Part shown: positions 1 to 11,927 of the stretch, piece after piece
How positions within the stretch are numbered: the first letter of the stretch is position 1
How the letters are laid out: each line of letters starts with the position of its first letter
NCBI GenBank assembly: GCA_013368375.1
Contig: JAACJP010000001.1
Coordinates: forward strand, 1,860,001-1,924,000
Source of the DNA: Tricholomella constricta
Taxonomy: Eukaryota; Basidiomycota; Agaricomycetes; Agaricales; Lyophyllaceae
Direction: 5' to 3'
Length of the DNA: 64,000 bases
Made by a program: the position numbers and the translations under genes
The notes under the pieces: generated by a model
What the model saw: only the letters and a program-made list of their open reading frames with translations
Told to the model about the DNA's origin: nothing
The model's database searches: none

Positions 1-2190
1 GTCCCTAAGTTCACCGCTGCCATCATTGGTTTAGCTGAGAAGCACGAGGAAGAAGAGTTGAGGGTGAGTGGAAGACTCATATGTGCTGCTTGATCTTGAA
101 CATTCCACCAGGTCCTGATTCTAGAAACGTTAACGCGGCTTGTTCCGCTGTATCCAACCCTCCACAGAGCGTCACATTCCGCCTTGTCTGCACTATCCTT
201 GCGATTCTTGAACGGAAGTGCTCCTCAGCCGACCAATAATTCCTTACTCGAGGCTGCGTCTGGTCTTTACTCCGTTCTGCATTATACAGGTGGTAAAGTT
301 GGAGCTGCAAATCTTTGGAGGAAATCGGTGGACGAAACATTGGCGTTTGCCTGGACTGCCTTCTCTGCCCTGAGAACTACGTTCCCATTTGAAGGTTGGA
401 GCTTCTCTTTATTCTGCACTACACAATCTTGCTAATAAAAGCTTAGCTGATAATGTTGTCGCTGCTTCGCCCAGCATTGACGAGGCATTGATTACCATCC
501 CTCTCAACCTGGATCGCCTTCGGTGCTGCACAGTTGTACTTTGTGACCTCTTGAGGTCCCTATATCCCAATCTTATGTGAACGGTATGCTGATATCGTAA
601 CAGTTCAACGACACAACGGCCTGTCCAAGTTCCACTGGGCCCGATCATCAAATTTATAAGCGCTCTCTTAAGCTGCACCAAGGATGATAATGCAAGTCTA
701 TTTTCGTTCTACCCTGCGTTTGCTTTCTACTCACATACATTTATTCAGGGGAGGGAGCATGCGGACCCTGCCATCCAAGCCATGGAACTCTCGATCCTTC
801 CCAATTTCTGGAAATTAAGTTGCGACGTGATCACATGTTTGGCAAAATGGTGGGTGAACCTGATTAAGCTATGCACGACGCTTTTACTGAGAGTCTTCCC
901 AGCGCTTGCCATCATCTGACGCCACATCTGACACGCCTCCTTTCTTACTTGACATTCCACCTGGAGCAGAAGCCAATTCCGTAGGTCCAATCCTAATAGT
1001 CTGCTATTACTCTTGTTGAAGTTCTCGTTCGCTAGCTCGCAACGTCTCTTCCTCTTATCAGCTATTCAACACCTGCTTACTCATTGTCATGTGTTGGACT
1101 CTCCGCTGGTACCCACGCGTCTAGCGAAAGCGGTCTTGCCATCATTGTCGATCATTCTTGCCACCCCATCAGATGTTCAGAGGACGGAGGTCTCTGTAGC
1201 TGCATCTCAGAAGAGTAGAAAAGGCAAAAAACGGGCGAGAGGTTACGAAGGTGACGAAGTCTTCAAACTATCCAGAGATGTCATCTGTCCTGGTTCTGAT
1301 GAAGGAAGAGTCTTACTCATTACTCTCGAGGGTAGGCTTCATCACTTTCTTGGTTCATATGCATATTCACGCGATTTTCCCAGTGATGCGCCTTCTGTTG
1401 CGAAACCCCAACCTCTCGCCTGCCTTGCAATCGATCTCTGCTCGCGTCTTATTATCAATGCTTCTTGCGCTGCCACAAATCTCTCCGGCGTCATTGTCTC
1501 CTGACCTCAAATTCCACAACAACCTTCTTCAATCGCTGCAGTCAGTCAATACAGAACTTGGCTCAGGCTCAACAAGCGTCATGAGCAAAAGCCTTGGCCT
1601 CATCGTTCGTGCTACATTGCTGGAAAACAGCGACGACGTATGTTTCTGTGTCTGGTTACTCTTTCTCTAACTCATTTCCCGGCTTCCAGACGTTTCGCAA
1701 TCTGGAATATTTACTCCACCCTCGCGTGCCACCACTTGTTCGCTCCCTGCCGCACGTTGAATCACTGTCGTTATTCCGTGCGGAAGAACCGCAAGAAGAA
1801 GCCGATGTTCGAGAAGAACTCGGCTTACAAGGTGCATTTCCAGACCGGCCGATAACAACACACGATACACAGGACGTCGTCATGGAAGACGATTCACGCA
1901 CTGCTCCCAAAATCAACGACGAGAATCCAGTCACAATTCATGGCCAACAACCACCTGCAAAACCCGTCCCTGCCGTTCCAACGATATCGAACGTTAACGT
2001 GCAGCAGGCAGCTGCGGCAACACTGCCTCGAGCACATGTGGAGCCACCTCGTCCCCAACCAGCAGTCATAGAAAGTGCACCAGCTCGGCCCGTGATACCC
2101 CCCCAGCATGCGGCAGTGCCAGCTCAGGAGGAGGACGAGGATGAGGAGATGCCTGCAATCAATATGGACTCCGATTCAGACGAATATTAG
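1..2190 (+). CDS. RIX1: Pre-rRNA-processing protein RIX1/PELP1 (5' partial)
   Basis: Rix1 is the scaffold of the Rix1-Ipi1-Ipi3 complex, which acts on pre-60S particles in the nucleolus and nucleoplasm (family knowledge). The window opens inside the gene. I read exons 1-63, 112-394, 447-555, 604-691, 749-849, 903-980, 1036-1331, 1384-1637 and 1690-2190. The joined product is helical-repeat-like, carries the family stretch RPVQVPLGPIIKFISALL and a basic KRARGYEGDEVFK segment, and ends in a proline-rich then strongly acidic tail (EEDEDEEMPAINMDSDSDEY), as RIX1/PELP1 proteins do. The intron at 692-748 begins with GC rather than GT, and the donor at 556 (GTCCCT) is weak, so those two junctions are the least sure. 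The gene is convergent with the RRN11-like gene downstream. Confidence 0.8.
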
Positions 2191-2343
2191 CCGCAGCGGA
2201 TGGGTGCTGATGACTTCGAGGGTAAGAACCAGTCAAACTAAGTTCGCACTCGCTTTCGCATTGGGCTATCGTCCAATGCCATGTTGTTATCGTCGTCAGA
2301 ATCGGGGTCTGCTGTTTGACTTGGTCGTACGTTATCAAAAAAA

Positions 2344-3128
2344 TTAGGCATCTGGAAAACATGTTGCGTCAGGCTCAGAACTTAGTGAATTGATTGGATT
2401 GACCTTTTCTAGAAATCCCTTTGCTACAACGTTGTTTGGATCAATGCTTTGTGCGTGTTCAAAATGAGATTGAGCGTCCCTCAAAAGAATCGTGTTGAAC
2501 GAATTCTGGGCTATCAATTTCATGAGCAGGTTTACATCAAATGAGTAGTATCACCTCACGCGTCGGCGGTTGGGCCATGTAGAGGCATGTCAAGCCAGCA
2601 TATATGTGAAGAACGGGATTATCCTGGTACGGGAAGGAGGGAAGGTATCTGGCCTGGATATTAGAGGCGCGATATTTGACTGAAAATCAGACGTACAACT
2701 CCAATTCATCCAAGGCCTCCCTATGTCTACCTGCCTGGATCAGCTGGAGAATTAGCTCTTGAAGGATATGCTCGCGCTAATCTGTTGAGCACAAAATAGG
2801 AACGGACTGAGAGAGAAAGGCTCACATCGTCCTGATGCCGAAGCATCATGGTTCGTAGATAATCCAGACGCTTAGAATTTCGATGTTCCTCGTCAATATT
2901 CGCGCCTATAAGAAGCAAACCGGTAGTCCACATCGACATCCAATGCACTTCCTTGCAGCGAGCCAAGATACTCCAAGCTCGGCTCGCGCGCTCTAAATCG
3001 TTGCGGTGTAGGCAAAGCTGTAAAACATCGTATAGCCGGCGGATATGCACTCTGCGGGCGGTCAGAGGTTTCTGGGAATCCAGGGAGGCAAAGAGAAATT
3101 TATCGTGTTTATGGTTTGAGGAGGACAT
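2344..3128 (-). CDS. RRN11: RNA polymerase I initiation factor, Rrn11-like
   Basis: Rrn11 is a subunit of the Pol I core factor, which recruits Pol I to rDNA promoters. Four exons read on the minus strand: 2826-3128, 2693-2776, 2560-2653 and 2344-2510. The product begins MSSSNHKHDK and contains RRVHIRRLYDVLQLCLHRND followed by LERASRAWSILARC, the TPR-like core typical of the RNA_pol_I_TF/Rrn11 family, then HILQELILQLIQAGRHREA and HIYAGLTCLY. At about 215 residues it is much shorter than yeast Rrn11 (about 500 residues), so it may represent only the conserved core, or another TPR protein of that class such as a TAF1A relative. Only 81 bases separate its start codon from the divergent downstream gene. 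Confidence 0.65.
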
Positions 3129-3209
3129 GGCCAGTTGGCGTCGATCACGGAGCAAACACAGCCAAAACTTTCTGATCTATACAGCGACCATCATATACAG
3201 GCTGGTAAA
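3129..3209. promoter_or_regulatory. Shared divergent promoter, RRN11-like / Laa2-like
   Basis: Only 81 bases lie between the two opposed start codons (3128 minus, 3210 plus), so any core promoter elements must be shared or lie inside the genes. No TATA box is obvious. Confidence 0.4.
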
Positions 3210-4358
3210 ATGGACGACGACTTTATCTTTGGTGCCTCGGTCTGGGGTACAACTGAACCCGTTGATGTCGTTCCACCTCGAAGAACAGCATCGCCTCTGG
3301 AATCCGCACCCGACTCCCAATTTGACAACCAATTCGATGACTACAATGACCCTGCTGACACGGTCCAGACAGACGCGGGAGATGACGACTTTGGAGACTT
3401 TGGGGACTTCGGCGATGCTGCGATTGCTAGTCCTTCAGGCTTTGGAGATGATGTCGGATTCGGGGAGGAGGTACGGATAGCGGGACCTTCTTCAAATTCG
3501 GAGTGGCATCCTCTCCAGTTGGACCCTCTCCCTTCAAGGCAGGGCTTGGAAGAACAGCTGAATGGTATATTGGAGCCAATATGGGGTCACGAGGATCTCG
3601 CCAATATCCTGTCAAGCGATGATATCCGGGAGGTAGAAGGGGTCAGTCAGGTATTAGTGAAACCAGAAAGGTACGCCTTGAACCTCACTCTCCTGAAATC
3701 TTACCTATGGAGAGTCCAGCCGTGATTTGTACAATATGCTGGTTCAATCCCCTCCGCCTACCAAACCACCAAACTGGACCCGATCTCGAATACGTCGCCA
3801 ACATCTCATCGCACTCGGTATACCTGTCAATTTGGATGAGGTCCTACCACGCGCCAATGGAAAACCGCTGCCGCCTCTCGAAATCACTACCCGTCCCATG
3901 TCAGCACCGCCTGGTCCACGTAATCCACTGCACCAGCACAATATCCCTGCATCGTCAAACAATTCACGTGCAGGTACACCCCAGCCAAGTCGGCAGCCTA
4001 CGCCACCATCACATTTTGGCCCGAAACCAGAACTCGATCAAGCAAAGATTCAAAATCTTCTGAATCTCAACCCAGGTGCGTGGTTAATCCATACACGGTG
4101 GACCGACTTAAATGACTCCTAACAGATACTTTGACGATACAACCACTATCGTCACTGGAACGGCACTTGGCAGACCTTAGAACGCAGACAGCCGCTACAT
4201 CGGCGCTTTTAACGCACTTACTTCAGGCGAGAGAGTCGCTGCAACAAGATAACGAGACTTACAATGGCCTGATCGCGGAGCTTGTCGGTGAAGCACAGAA
4301 AATGAAGTCAGGGAAACCTCGGACTAATCCTGTACGACGGGGAAGCGGGATGGTATAG
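3210..4358 (+). CDS. DUF5102/Laa2-like AP-1 accessory protein
   Basis: Three exons: 3210-3670, 3720-4075 and 4126-4358. The N-terminal half is acidic and carries DDDFGDFGDFGD, a tandem phi-G-D-phi motif of the kind bound by gamma-adaptin ear domains (as in aftiphilin). The middle holds RSRIRRQHLIALGIPVNLDE, a conserved basic block I associate with the fungal DUF5102 family that includes yeast Laa2, a partner of AP-1 and Laa1 at the trans-Golgi/endosome. The last exon reads as a coiled coil (SLERHLADLRTQTAATSALL). I chose the ATG at 3210: the frame is open back to 3135, but there is no earlier in-frame ATG there. The role in AP-1 traffic is inferred from the motifs. Confidence 0.6.
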
Positions 4359-4590
4359 ATACCTAGTTAGATTAATTTATTCTCTTCTGCGCCTGGCCTC
4401 CATGTAACGCGTCCCAGGCAGCTCAACACGCGCCAAGCCGATCAGTCTCGATCAGAGCCTCTCCACGTGACCAAGAAAAAGTTGCATCCGGAAAACTACC
4501 GCTGCACTTCAACTTCAAGTTGAGCAAGTGAGCCTCTGCTCAAGCTCTTGACCTGGCCAGTCATCTTCATACAGGCTATACCTCCCAGCC

Positions 4591-7500
4591 ATGAATATCT
4601 CACATTCACTACCCTCTACCGTTGCTGGGATCTCCTTCTCCTTCCTTACCACAGAAGATATCCGGCGAATATCTGTGAAGCAAATTGTGAATCCCGTCTT
4701 GTTGGATGATCTCAACCGACCGAATATTGGAGGGCTTTACGATCCTGCACTGGGCCCCAGCGATCGATCCGACATGTGCGTTTCAGGATTCATATTCTAT
4801 CTGCGGCTGTTAATCCTTGGTCTAGTTGTGCAACATGTCGCCTTACCTACTACACTTGCCCAGGTCACTTTGGGCACATCGAATTACCAGCGCCAGTGTT
4901 CCATCCTCTTTTCATGACGAACATGTACAATCTTCTCCGTGGGACGTGTTTATTTTGCCACCGTTTCAAGATGAGCCGAACTGTGGTGTGTTTCTTAAAC
5001 TCGAGAGAAGACATAACAATCTGAGCCTATTTGTAGCTATGCAAATATGTAGCCAAGCTTCGTTTGCTTGAACGGGGGCTTCTTGACGCAGCACAGGGAG
5101 TAGATGACATTCATATCCGTGTCAGCGGGAAGATGCCGTCTAGGAAGAAGAAATCCGGAGAGGACGATGATTCAGACGAGGATCTTACTGAAGAAAGGCC
5201 CAATGTGCCGGATGAAACAGTCGACCAATTCATGATGCGCGTCAACCTGTACGTCGCTGTGCATCTTTCCCGGGCCTCGAGTAGCAAGCGCGATAATTAC
5301 AAGGATGGACTCGTCTATCAGACACGCAAGGATCTGATACATGAGGTCCTGAAGGCAACACTTCTGAACAAATGTCAGAATGCAGACTGCTCGAGGTGAG
5401 AACTTTCTTCAGTACGCCTCGTCCACCACTTGACTCTTGTTTTATTGTTCAGCCCGGCTTATACTTTCAGGAAGGAAGGCCACATCAAAGTCATCGAATA
5501 CGATCTTTCTGTGAAGCAAAAGAATCAACTTCGGAGAAGACGCCCCGACGTCCTCCTAGCGGAGAAGGCTGGCGCTTTCTCTACACATATCTCCCAAACG
5601 GCCCACAAGGATTTAGACATCGAGATGGACGAGCCTGAAGGGAGCGAGGATGAAGGTGAAGGGGATGATCTCATGGAAGACGATGACGAGGAAAGCGACC
5701 AGGAATCCAAAGCTCCACAGCTTCCGAGAGCTGCGAACGGGAAGGTAAAGACTGCGCGAGGTCGGAATGAACGTGTCGTTGCGGCAGAGGAATGCCGCGC
5801 TCATCTACGCCGCCTTTTCCGTAACGAAGCTGTCCTATGTGCTCTCATCTACGGACGACATGGCCCATTTGCTCCTCTCTCTATTGACGAGCTTTCGTTC
5901 GCCTCCGCCGACATGTTCTTCATGGATGTCATCCCTGTCGCCCCTACTCGTTTCCGACCTCCAGCCAAGATGAACGAGGTTCTCTTCGAGCACCCCCAGA
6001 ACGAGCTTCTCGCAAAGGTTTTGAACACGTCCTATCGTCTGCGAGACCTCAATGTCGAGTTGCGCGCGGCCTCTCTGAAAACCCCCGACTTCGATCAGTC
6101 GATTCAGCACAAGTTGATGGCTGCTCTACTGGAGCGCCTGATACAACTCCAAATTGACGTCAACAGCTTCATGGACAGCAGCAAAAACCCAGCACCTGTA
6201 CGACAAGGAAAGCTTCCTCCAGCTGGTGTCAAACAAGGCCTGGAGAAGAAGGAAGGTTTATTCCGCAAAAATATGATGGTGAGTTTTTGAAGTGTGGGCC
6301 AGTTCTCGCCTGACTTGCCATAAGGGTAAACGAGTCAACTACGCTGCCCGTTCCGTCATCTCACCCGACGTCAATATTGAACCGAACGAGATTGGCGTGC
6401 CTCCTGTATTTGCAAGGAAACTGACGTTCCCTGAGCCCGTGACACCGGCGAATTTCCATGAAATGAGGCAACGGGTAATCGCTGGACCGCGAGGTTATCC
6501 TGGTGCATCCATGGTTGAGTACGAGGATGGCCGCCAACAATCTCTTGTAAGCCTCACTGATTTTTTGGGATGCTTTCCGCGCCTGACGCAACACCTGTAG
6601 GACAAACTTACCGTTGAGCAACGCACCGCGATTGCGAATCAACTTTTGACCCCACAGGAAGGAGAGCGAAGTGGATCAAGCCGCAGAGGACTTTACACGC
6701 GTACGCCAGCGGTGAACAAGAAAGTGTACAGGCACTTGCGAGATGGCGATATTCTGATTTTGAATCGACAACCCACGCTTCATAAGCCTAGTATGATGGC
6801 ACACAAGGCTCGAGTGTTGCAAGGCGAGAAGACCATTCGGATGCACTATGCCAATTGGTCAGTTTGAGACGCATCTCATTGTTTAATATTCTGAACGCGC
6901 CTATGTTTTCTAGTAATTCATATAACGGCAAGTTCAAATTGATCAAACGTAACCTCCATTTGGTTCTAACTAACTTCCGAAATAGCTGACTTCGATGGAG
7001 ACGGTGCGTAACTAATACTATAAATAATCTACATCAACTTACTACATCATAACAGAGATGAACATCCATTTCCCTCGTAGGTTCTCTATTCTGGCTTGAT
7101 TTCCAGAACTAAACCTCAAACAGAAAATCAGGTTGCGCGTGCGGAGGCCATGATGCTTGCCAATACCGATAACCAGTACCTCGTGCCAACGTCTGGCAAT
7201 CCATTGCGAGGTCTGATCCAAGATCATGTTGTTGCCGGTGTGTGGATGACAAGTCAGGACGCCTTCTTCTCTCGCGAAGAGTACTTCCAACTACTTTACG
7301 GCGCGCTGCGACCCGAAGATAGTCAAGGTCTCCTGATGACTTTGCCGCCCACAATATGGAAGCCAACGCCACTGTGGACCGGAAAACAACTCGTAAGAGT
7401 CCTGTCCGATTGAAAAGTAACAGTCTATTCATACCGCGTCCAGATCTCGACTGTCCTCAAGAACATCACTCCTCCCAACGTAGAGGGTTTAAATCTGAAC

Positions 7501-10500
7501 GCAAATACCAAGGTTCCTGGTTATCTCTGGGGTAGTGATTCGAAAGAAGACAAAGTCATCTTCATGGGTGGTGAACTCCTTTGCGGTGTCCTCGACAAAG
7601 CAGCCTTCGGAGCCTCCGACTACGGCCTCGTGCATTCTGTCTATGAACTTTATGGAGCTGAAATTGCGGGTCAACTCCTCGGCATTCTCAGTCGGCTATT
7701 CACCAAGTTCCTCCAACATCGAGCCTTCACATGTCGCATGGACGATCTGACTCTAACCCCGGAAGGAAACGCTAAGCGAGACGCCTTGCTGGAGAAGGGC
7801 AAGAATCTAGGCACTGAGGGCGCCATCGAGAACTTTCCATCGTTGAGCAATACGCCGCAAGACGAAATTCCTGAGGCGCTAAACGCGCTGCTAGAGGACG
7901 TCCTGCGTGACGATAATAAGATGGCGGGCCTTGATGTCACTGTCAAGACCAAGCTGTCGAAGCTGACCTCGTCCATCTCCGATGCCGTCTTGCCGCACGA
8001 GCTGTGGCGCAAGTTCCCGCACAACCACATGCAGACGATGACACTATCTGGTGCTAAGGGCTCTGCTGTTAACGCTCGGCAAATTTCCTGTGCGCTCGGT
8101 CAACAGGAACTGGAAGGTCGTCGTGTGCCTGTGATGGTCAGTGGGAAGACCCTCCCCTCGTTCCGCCCCTTCGAAACGAAAGCTATTGCAGGCGGTTACG
8201 TCGCCAGTCGGTTCTTGACCGGTGTCAAGCCTCAGGAGTTTTACTTCCATTGTATGGCTGGTCGCGAGGGTCTGATCGACACCGCTGTCAAAACGTCGCG
8301 TTCAGGATATCTGCAGCGCTGTTTGATCAAGCATCTCGAGGGCATTCGTGTGCACTACGACCACACCGTACGGGGAAGCGATAACTCCATTTACCAGTTC
8401 CAATATGGTGGCGACGCACTCGACGTGACGCGACAGAAGCACCTATACCAGTTCGAATTCATCGCGCAGAACGAGGTGTCGCTTGTGAACATCCTGCAGC
8501 CTCGCGTCGTCACTGGTGTCCTTGATGAAACTACCGCGGCCTCATACATGAAGAAGGTCCTAAAGAGATCGGCTGACCGCCCGGGCAGGGGCATTCTGTC
8601 GAAGCGCGACAAGTACGACCCTGTGCTCTCGCTTTATAGCCCCAGCCGGTACCTTGGAGCCACGTCGGAGCAGTTCGCGATAGCGGTCGACCAGTATGTA
8701 AAGGAGAACCCACAGGGGCTGCTCAAGGGCAAAGGGGCGACGGAGAGCGAGGACCGCCTGAAGAGCGGAAAACAACCCATTCGTTCTGCAAACTTCCGTC
8801 TGCTGATGAATGTGAAGTATCTGCGGAGCTTGGTTGACCCCGGTGAAGCTGTCGGTCTTCTTGCATCACAAGGGTACGTTTCTGTGGGATTCTTAGACGA
8901 ATGGAAACCTGATGTATTTTTTTAGTGTTGGTGAGCCATCCACTCAAATGACGCTGAATACTTTTCATTTCGCTGGTACGTGTTTTCCCAACAGCGCTAA
9001 ATGTGTGCTAATGTTTCCAACAGGACACGGCGCCGCCAACGTTACGCTCGGTATCCCCCGTCTCCGAGAAATTGTCATGACCGCCTCCCAAAAGCCCAAA
9101 ACACCTTCCATGACAATGAAAGTCCGCGCTGGGACGCCTGCGCTTGACATCGACATTTTCTGTAAGCGCGCCAGCCGTGTCAAGCTCTCGCAGGTCGTCG
9201 ACGGCGTGGTAGTGAGGGAGCAGATGAAATCGGAGGGGCAGGCGCGGCGGACGCAGTTCACAATCGATATCAAGTTCTTCCCGAAGGAGGAGTACGAGGC
9301 GGAATACGAGACGGACCCGTTGGAGATCCTTGCGGCATTCGCGACGCGCTTCCCGCTGATGCTAAAGAAGGAGATTCAGGCAGAGATGAAGAAGTTGGAT
9401 GCGGACCTGCGGAGTCAAATTGCGGAGCTGGGTAAGGGAAAGAAGGTCAAGTCGCGTGGGGGCGATGACGAAGCGGATGAGGAGGACGTGGAAGCGCCAG
9501 GGAGGAAGAGGGATGCGGATGAGGAGAGTGAAGTTGGGGATGGGGACGCGGACGACGAGAAGCGGGCGAGGCAGAAGAAGGAACAGGCCACGTATGAAAG
9601 CGACGAGAGCGATATGGAGGACGCGGAGGAGTTTGGTGATGATGCTCTTGAGGCGGAATTCGCGACCGACGCTGGGAGCGATGACGATGAAGCGCGAGAA
9701 GTCAGGAAGCAGGGGAGTAGTTCCTTCAAAAGCCGAGTCAGGAAAGTGGGCGACCTGTTTATGAGCCATCTGAATCACGCCACTATGTTCTCGTTCACGG
9801 AAGCCGGTTGTACATTCCAGCTCGAGGTTCGTCTCATCTGTATCATAGCCCTCCGAAAGCTGAATGAGTGTCACCTAGTTCCGCATGGACATGCCGAAGT
9901 TGCTTTTCGTCGGGATCGTAGAACGCACGTGCCGGGCGACGATCATTCGCGAAATTCCAGGCATCACCGAATGTTTTCAGGTGAAAGACGACAGCAAGGA
10001 GGGACAGGAACCCGAGACAAAGGTGCGCTTCTTCCTCGTTTGCAGGACGAGGTAACTTATGCTTTCACAGCTCACCACGAACGGCTCCAATCTCCAAGGC
10101 CTATGGAACTTTGCGGCAGGCTCAGAGGAGAGCATCCTTGAAGATGACGACATCTACTCTAACGACATCTACGCCATTCTGAAGACATACGGTGTGGAGA
10201 TGGCGCGAGCGGCTATTCTCAAGGAGATGGGTGGGGTATTTGGCGCGTACAATATCCAAGTTGATCGGCGGCACTTGGAGCTGATAGCGGACTACATGGT
10301 TCGTTTGCGCCACTTGAATGGCGCAATAGTTGCTAACGGGCTACTTGCAGACGTTTGACGGTGGCTACAAGCCGTTCAATCGCAAGGGAATCTCGACGAA
10401 CCCTTCGCCATTGCTGAAGGCATCGTACGAGACGACAGCGGCATTTTTGTCTGAGGCGACACTGCTAGGGGACTTTGACGACCTGAGTACGCCGTCAGGG

Positions 10501-10572
10501 AACATTGTGTTGGGGCGACCGAATCAGACAGGGACAGGGGTATTCGATGTGGTAATGGCCGTCGGGGCCTAA
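4591..10572 (+). CDS. RPA190: DNA-directed RNA polymerase I subunit RPA190
   Basis: This is the largest catalytic subunit of RNA polymerase I, which makes pre-rRNA in the nucleolus. The product is roughly 1,700 residues over about 16 exons. Visible landmarks in order: the N-terminal zinc-binding [17 protein letters not shown]; the acidic insert near 5640-5700; [20 protein letters not shown]; the catalytic Mg-binding NADFDGDEMNIHFP; the bridge-helix/trigger-loop region [38 protein letters not shown]; a long acidic jaw insert (about 9440-9700); and the C-terminal TGVFDVVM. The start ATG at 4591 gives the usual short leader before the zinc finger. The active-site motif is assembled from three tiny exons (6914-6927, 6986-7003, 7056-7076), and one of the introns between them has a GC donor (6928). 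Confidence 0.96.
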
Positions 10573-10700
10573 AAGTAGACTAATTGAACGCGAACGGTCA
10601 CGGCACGGAGCATGGTGTGACAGTTATTAATATTGTGACAGGCGATGTGTGTTCCTTGTTAAATATACAAAGTCGACCTCGAAATTGCGCTCGCCTGCCA

Positions 10701-11543
10701 ATGCCCCGCCCAGGCCCGCTCCAGGATCTTCCTCTCGACCATTTCCTGCCGACTAACCCTAACCTTCCTTCAACCTCACGCAAACGCCCCTTATCTCCCG
10801 GTGGTCTAAGCTTTGCCAGCCCCGCCAAACGTCGCATCCTCAATGAACAGGCCATCTGCAAGAGCCCCCTCTCGGGACGCGGTACTCCTGCCCGTTTCAG
10901 TCGTGTCCTGACGGGGCCCAGCAGTCCTGCCAGAAAACTCGACTTTGGATCCCCGAAACTCACGCGCAGAGAAGCCACTCCACCGCGTGCGTTCAGAGCC
11001 TTCAGCGAGGACCAGGAGATGGACGACTACTTTAGTCACCCATCCAGCTCATCCTCTGTGCCACCACCGTCGTCGAATTCCAGCATCATCCCCCGCGAAA
11101 CTCCACCCCCACTCGATCCCCAATCCATCCACTATCCAGGGTTCCGCGTCTACTTCGACACCCACATCATCTTGACACCTGTCGAGGAAGCATTGGCACA
11201 GCCGTCGACGCCTGGCGGTGAGAAAGAAAGGGAAGCATTGAAGGAGAACATTGTGCCCCGTAGGCGCCCACGGAAGGTCGTCACAGTGCCGGACATGGAC
11301 TTGAAGGCCCAGCTCTTCTCTCCCCATGCGAAAGAGATCATCAACAAGGCAAAGTCAACGACCCCCAGGAAGGCGGCTCGGACAGACGACAGGTCGGACC
11401 AGTTGGGCAGCCCCACTCCACGCAGGTTCATGACGGGGCTAATACGGGAGGAGACCTCGTCTACTCCTAGGTTGACGGAGACGGGGAGGAAGGATATGAG
11501 GAGACTACTCCAGGACGAGGCCGACGACGAAGAATGTGCCTAA
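10701..11543 (+). CDS. Disordered protein with KEN box and many S/T-P sites
   Basis: A single-exon frame of 280 residues from the ATG at 10701. The frame is open further upstream from 10584, but only with a non-ATG start. I do not recognise a family. The protein looks disordered and is dense in SP/TP dipeptides, with proline-directed sites next to basic residues (RKRPLSPGG, SPAKRRIL, GSPTPRRF), the pattern of a CDK substrate. KENIVP at residues 181-186 fits the extended KEN-box degron recognised by APC/C-Cdh1. RxxL candidates are also present (RRIL, RRLL). This suggests a cell-cycle-regulated protein such as a CDK inhibitor, securin-like or replication factor, but no fold confirms it. A TATA-like TAAATATAC lies about 40 bases upstream. 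Confidence 0.55.
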   Translation: MPRPGPLQDLPLDHFLPTNPNLPSTSRKRPLSPGGLSFASPAKRRILNEQAICKSPLSGRGTPARFSRVLTGPSSPARKLDFGSPKLTRREATPPRAFRAFSEDQEMDDYFSHPSSSSSVPPPSSNSSIIPRETPPPLDPQSIHYPGFRVYFDTHIILTPVEEALAQPSTPGGEKEREALKENIVPRRRPRKVVTVPDMDLKAQLFSPHAKEIINKAKSTTPRKAARTDDRSDQLGSPTPRRFMTGLIREETSSTPRLTETGRKDMRRLLQDEADDEECA

Positions 11544-11927
11544 ACTGCGCGCCAACCTTGAACCACATCGAGGTCAACACAATCTAGCCATTCTTTTTTA
11601 CTCGGCGTCGACTGAAAGAGAACCACATTATTTAATCCGTGATTTTTCCTCATTTTTTCCAACCTGTTAAATATTCACACCTACCATGACTCCCATCTAC
11701 ACCTATCTACACGCTCCAAGGTCGTTTAGTCCTTTTTTATGTATGCTCCCTCTTCATGATTGCTCCTTGTAACTACGGGCGGTAGATTATCGTTGTATTC
11801 ATGGTGCTCGATGCTGCACAATGTCCATATGTTAGATGGACGTATATGCCACTCAATGCCCTTTGTCCACGTGACTGACACGTCTTTCGCTGCAATCGCC
11901 CGTCTTCCCAGCTCATCCCTGCCCAAA
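11544..11927. other. Intergenic, no gene seen
   Basis: About 380 bases between the KEN-box gene and LCL2. T-rich runs follow the upstream stop codon, as expected for a 3' end. Nothing else recognisable. Confidence 0.5.

Noticed and set aside
2108..2347. Plus-strand frame overlapping the end of RIX1
   Set aside because: Alternative frame of the RIX1 acidic tail with no conserved content.
9362..9874. Minus-strand frame of 170 codons opposite RPA190
   Set aside because: Shadow of the acidic, GA-rich coding sequence of RPA190 on the other strand.
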